Positions 1-7,804 of a stretch of DNA of 33,115 bases are shown one piece after another (position 1 is the first letter of the stretch; every line of letters begins with the position of its first letter). Under the pieces are notes generated by a model. That model was not told the origin of the DNA. It did no database searches and saw only the letters and a program-made list of their open reading frames with translations. The stretch is taken from positions 1 through 33,115 of the forward strand of contig NZ_VCKX01000124.1 of NCBI RefSeq assembly GCF_005889725.1, given 5' to 3'. Position numbers and translations under genes: made by a program. This stretch comes from Nonomuraea zeae. Its GTDB lineage: Bacteria > Actinomycetota > Actinomycetes > Streptosporangiales > Streptosporangiaceae.

Positions 1-330
1 CGGCTGCCCCTGCCCCTGCCCCGGCCCGGGCCACGGGCCGGACTGCTGCCTCTGCCCCTGCCCAGGCCATTCACCAGACGCCTGCCCCTGCGCTTGCCCG
101 GGCCACGGGCCGGACTGCTGGCCGGACTGCTGGCCGGGCCACTGGCCCGGCGGCTGATTGTGCGGCTGGCCCGGTGGCTGGCTGGGCGGATGGTTCGGCC
201 ACTGGCCGTACGGCGGCTGGTTGTACGGCGGCTGCGGCTGCGGCGGCTGCGGCTGCATCGGCGGCTCGAACTGCCGGCCCGGCACCTGGCGAGGGGTGGT
301 GGGCGGCTCGTACTCGCTACCGGGATTCAC
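1..330 (-). CDS. Pro/Gln/Gly-rich protein, N-terminal 110 residues (runs off window)
   Basis: The frame is open from a GTG at 330 to the window edge, so the C-terminus is missing. An AGGAG (336-340 on the plus strand, read in reverse) lies 5 bases before the GTG, and an in-frame TAG lies 14 codons upstream of it, so no earlier start is available. The visible part is almost entirely low complexity: repeated PQPP, PPYGQWP and QQSGPWPG blocks with regular tryptophans and no charged core. Such tails in actinobacteria usually precede a membrane domain or a forkhead-associated/kinase-linked domain, but the functional part is outside the window. It follows the two kinase genes on the same strand after an 80-base gap and may belong to their transcript. 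Function unknown. Confidence 0.7.
   Translation of the reverse strand, partial: MNPGSEYEPPTTPRQVPGRQFEPPMQPQPPQPQPPYNQPPYGQWPNHPPSQPPGQPHNQPPGQWPGQQSGQQSGPWPGQAQGQASGEWPGQGQRQQSGPWPGPGQGQGQP
25..120. repeat. 24-base direct repeat inside the Pro/Gln-rich coding region
   Basis: An identical 24-base block occurs at 25-48 and 97-120, 72 bases apart, which keeps the reading frame. On the minus strand it encodes QQSGPWPG. The intervening sequence is a degenerate version of the same motif, consistent with in-frame repeat expansion or slippage. Confidence 0.75.
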
Positions 331-410
331 TGGGACTCCTGGGGTTGCCCTGACTTGCGGGGAAACATGCTAGTCACACCTCTTGCCAGGTGCTTGCAGC
401 GCGTTCGTCC

Positions 411-1853
411 TCATTTCGACAGTTCCGCCGAGATCAGGCGGGCAGCGTCGATGGCCGGTCTCTTGTCCGCTGGAGTCTCGGCGGGCACGTCCTCACGATG
501 CCAGATCACCTCGCCGAGCAGGTTGCTCGTGCGGAAAAGGAGCGTGCTGTCGGACGAGCCGCTCTCGCTGGTGTTGAGATAGAGCTTGAAGCTGTTCTGG
601 AGGATCGCCGCCTCGCCGATGCCCGCGACGTCGCTGACCCCGCCGTGCGACTGGCGCAGCACCGTGCCCTTCGCGGCGTCGCGGCTGGTCTTCTCGCTGG
701 TGAAGCGGCGCATCGCCACCTGGGGGCCGCCGAGGTCGCCGTCGGGCTTCTCCGTCCAGGCGCGGACGACGAGGCGGCGGCCGGGCCGCTCGTCGCGCCG
801 GATGAGCCACTGGCACTCGCCGGGCCGGTTCAGGCTGCGTTCGGGAGTGCCCTTCATGATCTTGGCGGCCTGGGCGTCGGTGAGCAGCGTGCAGGGGTCG
901 GGCGCGGCGGCGAACTTGCCGGTCTCCTGCTGCCCGCCGGCCGCGCTGACGGCGTACCAGCCGCCCGCGCCCAGCGCCACGACGGCGGCGAGCGCGGCGG
1001 GCAGCAGCCAGCGCCTGCGGGGGCCGGAGCGGTGGCGGCGTCCACCGGCCACGGCGGTCAGCGCCGCGCGGGCCTGGAGGGCCGTGGGGCGGGCCGCCGG
1101 GTCCTTCGCCAGCATGGCCATCAGCAGGCCGCCGAGGTCGCGGCCCGCGTTCTCGGGGAAGGGCGGCTCGTGCAGCAGCACCGCGGCGGCCACCGCCGCG
1201 GGCAGCGCCCGCTCGAACGGCGCGCGGCCCTGCACGGCCGTGTAAAGGCTCGCGCCGAGCGACCACAGATCGGACGACGGGCCGGAGGGCTGCTCGTTGA
1301 GCCGCTCGGGAGCCATGTAGCCGGGCGAGCCCGCGCTGCCGAACCTGTCGCCCCGCCCGCCCATCGGCGCGGCGATGCCGAAGTCGGTGAGCATGGCGGA
1401 GCCGTCGGCGTCGAGCAGGATGTTGGCCGGCTTGACGTCCTGGTGCAGGATGCCGTGCGCGTGCGCGACCTCCAGCGCGGACAGCACGCGCAGCCCGACC
1501 GCGGCCACGAACGCGGGCGGCAGCGGCCCCTGCTCCTTGATCACCTTGTCTAGGGAGCGGCCGGTGACGATGTCCATGATGATCCACGGCTGACCGTTCT
1601 CGAGGACCACGTCGTGGATGAGCACGATGGCCGGGTCACGCAGCCGTCCGGCGGATCTGGCCTCGTGGATGGCCCGGCCGGCGAACTCGGCCCGCTCGTG
1701 CGGGCTCAGCCCGTCGGGCACGCGCACCTGCTTGACCGCGACCTGCCGGTCGAGCACCTCGTCGATCGCCCGCCACACCGTCCCCGCGCCGCCCTGCCCG
1801 AGCCGCTCGATCAGCCGGTAGCGGCCCGCCAGGAGGTAGAGGTCACCCGGCAT
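411..1853 (-). CDS. Membrane Ser/Thr protein kinase with HQD catalytic loop and extracytoplasmic domain
   Basis: Hanks-type (PknB family) kinase of 480 residues. The kinase domain covers about 12-268: glycine loop GQGGAGTV, invariant Lys41 in VAVK, catalytic loop HQDVKPAN (137-144), DFG at 157-159, APE at 181-183. A basic stretch and one membrane helix (about 282-302) lead to an outside domain of about 175 residues, with Cys in DPCTLL and GECQW, resembling the DUF3558-like sensors of such kinases. The Arg of the usual HRD is Gln138, and the P+1 loop reads GSPGYMAPE rather than GTPGYMAPE, so control by activation-loop phosphorylation may be altered. Asp139, Asn144 and Asp157 remain, so activity is still likely. 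Its ATG overlaps the 3' end of the upstream kinase gene by 11 bases, implying translational coupling. Signal and substrates are unknown. Confidence 0.93.
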   Translation of the reverse strand: MPGDLYLLAGRYRLIERLGQGGAGTVWRAIDEVLDRQVAVKQVRVPDGLSPHERAEFAGRAIHEARSAGRLRDPAIVLIHDVVLENGQPWIIMDIVTGRSLDKVIKEQGPLPPAFVAAVGLRVLSALEVAHAHGILHQDVKPANILLDADGSAMLTDFGIAAPMGGRGDRFGSAGSPGYMAPERLNEQPSGPSSDLWSLGASLYTAVQGRAPFERALPAAVAAAVLLHEPPFPENAGRDLGGLLMAMLAKDPAARPTALQARAALTAVAGGRRHRSGPRRRWLLPAALAAVVALGAGGWYAVSAAGGQQETGKFAAAPDPCTLLTDAQAAKIMKGTPERSLNRPGECQWLIRRDERPGRRLVVRAWTEKPDGDLGGPQVAMRRFTSEKTSRDAAKGTVLRQSHGGVSDVAGIGEAAILQNSFKLYLNTSESGSSDSTLLFRTSNLLGEVIWHREDVPAETPADKRPAIDAARLISAELSK

Positions 1854-3345
1854 TGCGCAACGCCTGCACGCTCGCCTGCGCCGCTTTCAGCGCCGCCTGC
1901 TTGACGTCCTCGTCCGTCGGCTTCTCGGCGAGGGTGGAGTATTCGACGCTGACCACCAGATTGGCCAGCCGGTAGTAGACGTAGGAGGAGTGGATCCGGC
2001 CCGTGGAGCCCGCCAGCTCGACGCCGAACGCCTCCTCGCCGACCCCGTCGATCTGGCGCACCTGGGTGCGCTTGGCGCTCCTGGCCGTCTTCGCGCCGAT
2101 CTCGGGCCACGTCCAGTCGATGCTGTCGTACTTGGACCACCAGCGCTTCTGGCTCTGGAAGAGCGTGCGGGCCGCGGGCACGGTCATCGACCAGGGGTCC
2201 ACGGTGTCGGAGTCCTTCTGCACCTGGAGGCCCACGCCGCTGCCGGAGATCGGCCAGCCGCACTTGGGGCCCACCTCGTCGGAGCTCGGCTGCCCCTTGG
2301 GCGGCTGCTGGGTGCGCAGCAGCCGGCCGACCTCCTGCGAGGCGATCAGCGTGCACACGTCCATCGGCACGGTGAAGGCCGACGGTGTCCCGCCGCCCTG
2401 GTTCCGCAGGACGAAGAAGCCGGCCGCGCCCGCCGCGACGACCAGCGCCACCGCGGCCGCGGCCCAGATCACGACCCGGCCGCGCCGCTTGACCGGGCCG
2501 GGCGCGGTCACGGCCTGGCCCGTGGGCAGCCGCGGCGCGGGACCGCCCGCGGCGACCTGCCTGAGCGCGTCCACGACCACGCGCGGGTCGGGACGGGCCG
2601 CCGGGTGCTGGGCCATCATGGCCGCCAGCAGCGGGCCGAGCGTGCCCGGCGCGACCGGCACCGGCTGCGTCAGCGTGGCGCGCAGCCGCTGGGCCGCCGA
2701 GCCCCCGTAGGCGGCCGCGCCGGTCAGCGCGACGTAGAGGGTCGCGCCGAGCGACCACAGGTCGCTGGCCGGACCGCCGGGCTCGCCGTCGAGCCGCTCG
2801 GGCGCGATGAACCCGGGCGAGCCGATCATCAGGCCCTGCTCGGTGAGCGTGGCCTGGCCCTCCTGCCTGGCGATGCCGAAGTCGGTGAGCACCACCCTGC
2901 CCTTGTCGGTCAGGAAGACGTTGCCCGGCTTGACGTCGCGGTGCTGCAGCCCCTGCGCGTGGGCGACGCTCAGCGCCTCCAGCACCTCGGCGCCGATCCG
3001 CGCGACATGCCCAGCCGGCATGGGTCCGAACTCGCGCACCGTCGCGTCGAGGGTGCGGCCTCTCAGCAGCTCCATGACCAGCCACGGCCGGTCGTGCTCG
3101 ACCACGACGTCGTGCAGTGCCACGATGCCGGGGTGCCGCAGCCGCGCGGTGGCCTGCGCCTCGCGTACGGCCCTGGTCACCGAGTCGGCCCGCTCCTTGG
3201 CCGACACGCCCTCGGGCAGCGTGAGCTCCTTGACCGCCACTTCGCGCTCAAGCATCTCATCCCTGGCCAGCCACACTTTCCCCATGCCGCCGGCGCCCAG
3301 AGGGCGCAGCAGGGAGTAGCGGCCGGCAAGTCTTCCCGCGGACAT
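1843..3345 (-). CDS. Membrane Ser/Thr protein kinase with extracytoplasmic sensor domain
   Basis: PknB-type kinase of 500 residues with a full catalytic set: glycine loop GAGGMGKV, Lys39 in VAVK, HRDVKPGN (135-142), DFG (155-157) and SPGFIAPE. The kinase domain ends near residue 270. A Pro-rich juxtamembrane linker, one membrane helix (about 290-312) and an outside domain of about 180 residues follow. Its opening (DVCTLI) and second Cys (PKCGWP) match the layout of the downstream kinase's sensor, so the two are probably old tandem duplicates that diverged. It is the first gene of the minus-strand kinase unit, and the next kinase starts inside its last codons. The ATG at 3345 has no clear Shine-Dalgarno. 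It is divergent from the nuclease fusion gene. The ligand is unknown. Confidence 0.94.
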   Translation of the reverse strand: MSAGRLAGRYSLLRPLGAGGMGKVWLARDEMLEREVAVKELTLPEGVSAKERADSVTRAVREAQATARLRHPGIVALHDVVVEHDRPWLVMELLRGRTLDATVREFGPMPAGHVARIGAEVLEALSVAHAQGLQHRDVKPGNVFLTDKGRVVLTDFGIARQEGQATLTEQGLMIGSPGFIAPERLDGEPGGPASDLWSLGATLYVALTGAAAYGGSAAQRLRATLTQPVPVAPGTLGPLLAAMMAQHPAARPDPRVVVDALRQVAAGGPAPRLPTGQAVTAPGPVKRRGRVVIWAAAAVALVVAAGAAGFFVLRNQGGGTPSAFTVPMDVCTLIASQEVGRLLRTQQPPKGQPSSDEVGPKCGWPISGSGVGLQVQKDSDTVDPWSMTVPAARTLFQSQKRWWSKYDSIDWTWPEIGAKTARSAKRTQVRQIDGVGEEAFGVELAGSTGRIHSSYVYYRLANLVVSVEYSTLAEKPTDEDVKQAALKAAQASVQALRNAG

Positions 3346-3406
3346 ACAGGGAAGGGTAACTAAGGATCAAGAGGGATGGTGATTCGTTCCTGTCGGTCCC
3401 CCTCTC

Positions 3407-3412
3407 TATGGT
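3407..3412 (+). promoter_or_regulatory. Candidate -10 box for a leaderless nuclease-fusion mRNA
   Basis: TATGGT fits the actinobacterial TANNNT -10 consensus and ends 8 bases before the GTG at 3421. No Shine-Dalgarno precedes that GTG. The -35 region is weak (TTCGTT, 18 bases upstream). Confidence 0.4.
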
Positions 3413-3420
3413 CTTGGTTC

Positions 3421-5145
3421 GTGGACTCGGTTCAAGGCACCCTCGACGAGCTCGGCACCCCGCTGAGCGACGTCACGTTCGTCGTGTTCGACCTCGAGAC
3501 GACCGGTGGCTCCCCGTCGGAGGACGCCATCACCGAGATCGGCGCGGTCAAGGTGCGGGCGGGCGAGGTCCTCGGCGAGTTCTCCACGCTGGTGGACCCC
3601 GGAGGGCCGATACCACCGTTCATCTCGGTGCTGACCGGCATCACCGACGCCATGGTCGTGGCCGCGCCGCGGATCGAGACGGTGCTGCCGAGCTTCCTGG
3701 AGTTCATCCGCGGCTCCACGCTGGTGGCGCACAACGCCGGCTTCGACACCCGCTTCGTCAAGGCCGCCTGCGCCGCGCACGGCTACCCCCCGCCGGCCAA
3801 CCCGGTCGTCGACACCGTCGACCTGGCCCGCCGCGTGCTGACCCGCGACGAGACGCCCAACGCCAAGCTGGCCACGCTGGCCAGGTTCTTCCGCAGCCCC
3901 ACCGAGCCGTGCCACCGCGCGCTCCAGGACGCCAGGGCCACCGTGGACGTGCTGCACGGGCTGATCGAGCGGGCCGGGTCCTTCCAGGTGCACACGCTCG
4001 AAGAGCTCAAGTCGTTCGTCCGGGCGCCCACGCCCGAGCAGCAGCGCAAGCGTCATCTGGCCGACTCCGTCCCGCACGCGCCGGGCGTCTACCTCTTCGA
4101 GGACGAGCGCGGCGAGGTCCTCTACATCGGCAAGAGCACCAACCTGCGCAACCGCGTGCGCTCCTACTTCACCGCGAGCGAGACCCGCCCGCGCATCCGC
4201 GAGATGATCGGCATCGCCGAGCGGGTGCGCCACATCGTCTGCGCGACCGCCCTGGAGGCGGAGGTCAGGGAGCTGCGCCTGATCGGCGGCGCCAAGCCCC
4301 GCTACAACCGCCGCTCCCGCTTCCCCGAGAAGGTCGTCTGGCTCAAGCTCACCACCGAGCCGTTCCCCCGCCTGTCGATCGTCCGCGATCTCAAGGACGA
4401 CGGCGCCACCTACCTGGGGCCCTTCACCAGCGCCCGGCTGGCCGACGAGGCCCGCATCGCCCTGCACGAGGCGGTCCCGCTGCGCCAGTGCACCCAGCCG
4501 ATCACCCTGCGCACCCGGCGCGCGGCCTGCGTGCTGCACGAGATGGGCCGCTGCGGCGCGCCCTGCGAGGGCCGGGAGAGCCAGGAGGAATATTCGCTGC
4601 ACGCGGAGAGCGCCCGGCGCGCCATGACGCTCGACGCCACGCCCGTCTTCACGGCCGTGTCGGCCCGCATGGAGCGGCTGTCGATGGAGCAGCGCTACGA
4701 AGAGGCCTCCATCGACCGCGACCGGCTGGCCGCCTTCGTCCGTACGGCCGCTCGCATGCAGCGCCTGAGCGCCATCACGCGCATCCCGCAGCTCGTCGCC
4801 GCCAGCCCGGCGTTCGACGGCGGCTGGGATCTCCACGTCGTCCGGTACGGCCGGCTGGCCGCGGCCGGGGTGATGCGCAAAGGCACCCATCCGACCCCGT
4901 TCGTCGCCTCGCTGACCGCCACGGCGGAGGTCGTCATCCCCGGCCCCGGGCCCGTCCACGCCGCCTCCGCCGAGGAGACCGAGTGCATCCTGCGCTGGCT
5001 GGAGTCACCGGGGGTGCGGCTGGTGGAGGTCGACGGCGAGTGGAGCCTGCCCGCCCGGGGGGCCGCCCGCCACAAGGAGCGCATCGACCTGGCCTACCGG
5101 CACTTCGACCAGCCGCGCGGGCGGGAGGGGCGCCCTTTGAGGTGA
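3421..5145 (+). CDS. DnaQ-like 3'-5' exonuclease fused to a UvrC/Cho-type GIY-YIG nuclease
   Basis: Two nucleases in one chain of 574 residues. Residues about 18-185 are a DEDDh exonuclease: D24/E26 in FDLETTG, D109 in HNAGFD, H165 and D170 in HRALQD. Residues about 215-300 are a GIY-YIG domain as in UvrC and Cho: PGVYLF, then YIGKSTNLRNRV and a Glu in ALEAEVRE. A UvrC-like Cys cluster (CVLHEMGRCGAPC) follows. UvrC's C-terminal RNase H-like half and HhH motifs are absent. The family, which I recall as Rv2191-like in mycobacteria, is expected to act in DNA repair by incising near a lesion and possibly trimming the end; that coupling is inference. The frame extends upstream to ATG 3376, but GTG 3421 fits the leaderless promoter better. 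The RAM gene follows 17 bases after the stop. Confidence 0.92.
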   Translation: MDSVQGTLDELGTPLSDVTFVVFDLETTGGSPSEDAITEIGAVKVRAGEVLGEFSTLVDPGGPIPPFISVLTGITDAMVVAAPRIETVLPSFLEFIRGSTLVAHNAGFDTRFVKAACAAHGYPPPANPVVDTVDLARRVLTRDETPNAKLATLARFFRSPTEPCHRALQDARATVDVLHGLIERAGSFQVHTLEELKSFVRAPTPEQQRKRHLADSVPHAPGVYLFEDERGEVLYIGKSTNLRNRVRSYFTASETRPRIREMIGIAERVRHIVCATALEAEVRELRLIGGAKPRYNRRSRFPEKVVWLKLTTEPFPRLSIVRDLKDDGATYLGPFTSARLADEARIALHEAVPLRQCTQPITLRTRRAACVLHEMGRCGAPCEGRESQEEYSLHAESARRAMTLDATPVFTAVSARMERLSMEQRYEEASIDRDRLAAFVRTAARMQRLSAITRIPQLVAASPAFDGGWDLHVVRYGRLAAAGVMRKGTHPTPFVASLTATAEVVIPGPGPVHAASAEETECILRWLESPGVRLVEVDGEWSLPARGAARHKERIDLAYRHFDQPRGREGRPLR

Positions 5146-5150
5146 CCCGA

Positions 5151-5156
5151 TAGAGT
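5151..5156 (+). promoter_or_regulatory. Candidate -10 box for a leaderless RAM-domain mRNA
   Basis: TAGAGT (TANNNT) lies in the short gap after the nuclease stop and ends 6 bases before the ATG at 5163. No Shine-Dalgarno and no convincing -35 are visible. Confidence 0.35.
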
Positions 5157-5162
5157 TGGTCC

Positions 5163-5450
5163 ATGGTCACGGCAATCGTCCACATCAACGCAGAGGTAGA
5201 CCGGATCCCGGAGGTCGCCCAGACGATCGCCGAGATCGAGGGCGTCAGCGAGGTCTACTCCATCACCGGCGAATACGACCTGCTGGCGATGGTCAGGGTG
5301 GCCGCCTACGAGGAGATCGCCGAGGTCATCCCCGGGCGGATCAACAAGGTCGCGGGCGTGCTGCACACCGAGACGCACATCGCCTTCCGCACCTACTCCA
5401 AGCACGACCTCGACGCGGCCTTCTCGATCGGCTTTCCCGAGTCCGACTGA
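5163..5450 (+). CDS. Stand-alone Lrp/AsnC ligand-binding (RAM) domain protein
   Basis: Ninety-five residues that form one RAM (AsnC_trans_reg) domain: a beta-alpha-beta-beta-alpha-beta pattern with VTAIVHINAE, a Gly in the ITGEYDLLAM turn, and THIAFRTYS near the end. There is no N-terminal helix-turn-helix, so it cannot bind DNA the way full-length Lrp does. RAM-only proteins form dimers and higher oligomers that bind amino acids or related small ligands, and may tune other proteins or partner with full Lrp members. It starts 17 bases after the nuclease-fusion stop and may have its own leaderless promoter. The ligand cannot be told from sequence. Confidence 0.93.
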   Translation: MVTAIVHINAEVDRIPEVAQTIAEIEGVSEVYSITGEYDLLAMVRVAAYEEIAEVIPGRINKVAGVLHTETHIAFRTYSKHDLDAAFSIGFPESD

Positions 5451-5491
5451 CCCCTGCCGGGCACCCGGGCCGCGCCCTTAGGGCGGCGCGC

Positions 5492-6070
5492 ATGATCATC
5501 AAGCCGCCCGGATGGCCCTTCATGTCCGCGGTCTCGGCCGTCGGCTGCCTCGTCCTCTACTGGGCCGGCGTCCCGCACTGGTACACCATCGAGATCATCT
5601 TCGTCCTCTTCTTCCTCGGCGGCCCGCTGCTCGCCATCTGGGTGATCCGCTGCGGGCTGGCATCCAGGCAGGGCCCGATCACCGGCCGGCTGGACCGCTG
5701 GTTGCCGCCCTGGTACCTCGTCGCGGGAATCGCGGTCGCGCTCATCACCGACGCGCCCTTCCAGGCACGGTTCGCGATCTCCAAGCCGAGCCTCGACGCC
5801 TACGCCAAGACCGTGACGGCAGAAGGCCCGCAGGACTCCCCCTGCCGGTGGGTGGGCCTGTACCGAGTCTGCTACGCGTTCACCTACACCTCGGCGGACA
5901 GCGATGAGCACGTCCCGGGCAGCGCCGCGCTCATCGCCGAGGAATGGGCCATCCACAGCAACACCCGCTTCCTCCTGCTGCCCGTGGGGGTGCCGGAGGA
6001 GACGTACGACGACACCTTCCGGCATCTCACCGGCCACTGGTACGGCTGGCACGGCTGGGACAAGTGGTGA
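5492..6070 (+). CDS. Small membrane protein of unknown function
   Basis: A 192-residue protein starting at ATG 5492; a weak AGGG lies about 8 bases upstream. Three hydrophobic segments are visible near residues 10-27, 32-53 (EIIFVLFFLGGPLLAIWVI) and 72-90 (WYLVAGIAVALIT). A soluble C-terminal region of about 100 residues follows, with Cys in SPCRW and RVCYAF and an aromatic end (HWYGWHGWDKW). I do not recognise a family. It starts 41 bases after the RAM gene, probably in the same transcript, and ends before a strong terminator shared with convergent qcrB. The longer frame upstream (from 5156) overlaps the RAM gene and is not credible as coding. Confidence 0.75.
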   Translation: MIIKPPGWPFMSAVSAVGCLVLYWAGVPHWYTIEIIFVLFFLGGPLLAIWVIRCGLASRQGPITGRLDRWLPPWYLVAGIAVALITDAPFQARFAISKPSLDAYAKTVTAEGPQDSPCRWVGLYRVCYAFTYTSADSDEHVPGSAALIAEEWAIHSNTRFLLLPVGVPEETYDDTFRHLTGHWYGWHGWDKW

Positions 6071-6087
6071 GCCCCGCACACGCGGAC

Positions 6088-6128
6088 GGGCCCGCCCGGA
6101 GAGCCTGATGCTCTCTCCGGGCGGGCCC
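6088..6128. terminator. Shared hairpin terminator between convergent genes
   Basis: A perfect 16-bp GC-rich stem (arms 6088-6103 and 6113-6128) with a 9-base loop lies between the stop of the membrane protein gene (6070) and the stop of qcrB (6143). There is no clear U-tract on either side, which is common for actinobacterial terminators. Confidence 0.8.
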
Positions 6129-6142
6129 TGTGGCGTCCGCGG

Positions 6143-7804
6143 TCAGTGCGTGAGGCTGCGGTCGTCGCCGCCCGAGCCCAGCGCGGCGTGCTCGTCCTCG
6201 CCGTGCCCATGCCCGTGCCCGTCGTCCAGCGGGATCTTCTCCCCGCCGTACGCCTTCGACATCCGCGCGCGGAGCTTGCCGAGCGGCCCGCGCATGCCCT
6301 TCGGCGGGATGCCCGCGCTGTCCTCGGCGACCGGCAGCATCGGCACCGGCTCCTTGCCCCGCATGTGGGCCTCGAGGTCGTCCGCCGGAGGCGTGTGGAC
6401 CTCGATGAACTCACCGTGCGGCAGCCGCTTGATCACGCCGGACTCCACACCGTGCGAGACGACCGCGGCGTCGGAACGCTGCAGGCCGAGGCACATGCGG
6501 TAGGTGATCAGGTAGGCCAGCGCCGGAGCGACGAAGATCAGCACCCGGCCGGCGTACGTCGTCCAGTTGAGGCTGATGTGGAAGTTCGCCGAGATCTCGT
6601 CGTTGGCGCCCAGCAGCCACAGCACGCCGTAGAACGTCATGGCCGAGATGCCGATCGCGGTCCGGTGCGGGTTGTTGCGCGGCCGGTCCACGACGTGGTG
6701 CTCGCGGTGGTCGCCCGTCACCCAGCGTTCGAGGAACGGGTAGAGCGCGAGACCGGTCATGATGATGCCCATCGGCACCAGCGCCGGGACGATGACGCTC
6801 AACGGCAGCGTGCCCGCGTGGGCCGTGCCGAAGAGGTTGATCTCCCACGGCGGCATGATGCGCAGCGCGCCTTCGAGGAAGCCCATGTAGAAGTCGGGCT
6901 GCGAGCCCGCCGACACGTCCGCCGGTGTGTAGGGCCCGAACAACCAGATCGGGTTGATCTGGGTGAACGTCGCCAGCCCCGAGATCACGGCGAGCGTGAA
7001 CAGCATGTACGCGCCCGCCTTCGCCATGAAGGCCGGGTAGAACGGCGCGCCCACGACGTTCTGGTTGGTCCGGCCCTTGCCCGGCATCTGCGTGTGCTTC
7101 TGCACCCACATGAGCACCATGTGGGCCGAGATCAGCGCCAGCAGGATGCCCGGGATGAGCAGGATGTGCAGCGCGTAGAACCGGGAGATGACATCCTCAC
7201 CCGGATATTCCCCGCCGAACAGGAAGAACGTGATGTACGTGCCGACCAGCGGCAGCGAGATCGCCACGCCCTCGGTGATCCGCAGACCGGCGCCGGAGAG
7301 CAGGTCGTCGGGGAGTGAGTAGCCGGTCAGGCCCTCGGCCAGCGCCAGGGTCAGCAGCAGCACGCCGATGATCCAGTTGAGCTCGCGCGGCTTGCGGTAG
7401 GCGCCGGTGAAGAACACCCGCAGCGCGTGGACCATCATGCCGGCCACGAAGAGCAGGGCCGCCCAGTGGTGCATCTGCCGGATGAGCAGTCCACCCCGGA
7501 CGTCGAAGCTGATCTCCAGCGACGACGCGTAGGCCTCGGACATCATGACGCCCTTGAGCGGCGCGTACGAGCCGTCGTAGGCGATCTCGCCCATGCTCGG
7601 CTTGAACCAGAACGTCAGGAACGTACCGGTCAGCAGCAGGATGATGAACGAGTAGAGGGCGATCTCACCCAGCAGGAACGACCAGTGGTCCGGGAAGATC
7701 TTGCGCAGGTTGCGCTTGAGGAAGTTGGCGCCGCCGATGCGGTCGTCGAGGAAGGTCGACGGCCCTGCGATGCCCTTGGGCACCGACTTGAGTTCGTCGC
7801 TCAT
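6143..7804 (-). CDS. qcrB: Cytochrome bc1 complex cytochrome b subunit
   Basis: Integral membrane diheme b subunit of 553 residues that oxidises menaquinol and passes electrons to the Rieske centre and between hemes bL and bH. Heme ligands are visible on helix B (His112/113 in RQMHHWAA and His126 in MVHALRV) and helix D (His213 in ALHILLIPG and His228 in SAHMVLM). The quinol-site PEWY motif appears as the actinobacterial PDFY form. Compared with mitochondrial cytochrome b it carries long actinobacterial extensions; the C-terminus is soluble and ends in a Gly-His-rich, acidic tail (GHGHGHGEDEH) that could bind metal. Its ATG overlaps the qcrA stop by 4 bases. It is the last gene of ctaE-qcrC-qcrA-qcrB. 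Confidence 0.98.
   Translation of the reverse strand: MSDELKSVPKGIAGPSTFLDDRIGGANFLKRNLRKIFPDHWSFLLGEIALYSFIILLLTGTFLTFWFKPSMGEIAYDGSYAPLKGVMMSEAYASSLEISFDVRGGLLIRQMHHWAALLFVAGMMVHALRVFFTGAYRKPRELNWIIGVLLLTLALAEGLTGYSLPDDLLSGAGLRITEGVAISLPLVGTYITFFLFGGEYPGEDVISRFYALHILLIPGILLALISAHMVLMWVQKHTQMPGKGRTNQNVVGAPFYPAFMAKAGAYMLFTLAVISGLATFTQINPIWLFGPYTPADVSAGSQPDFYMGFLEGALRIMPPWEINLFGTAHAGTLPLSVIVPALVPMGIIMTGLALYPFLERWVTGDHREHHVVDRPRNNPHRTAIGISAMTFYGVLWLLGANDEISANFHISLNWTTYAGRVLIFVAPALAYLITYRMCLGLQRSDAAVVSHGVESGVIKRLPHGEFIEVHTPPADDLEAHMRGKEPVPMLPVAEDSAGIPPKGMRGPLGKLRARMSKAYGGEKIPLDDGHGHGHGEDEHAALGSGGDDRSLTH

Noticed and set aside
1..330. CRISPR-like or intergenic tandem array at the left edge
   Set aside because: The repetition is in frame and codes for Pro/Gln/Gly motifs behind a good ribosome binding site; there are no spacers.
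5156..5491. N-terminal extension of the small membrane protein
   Set aside because: It would overlap the entire RAM-domain gene in another frame and is Arg/Gly-rich without domain content; ATG 5492 begins the hydrophobic protein.
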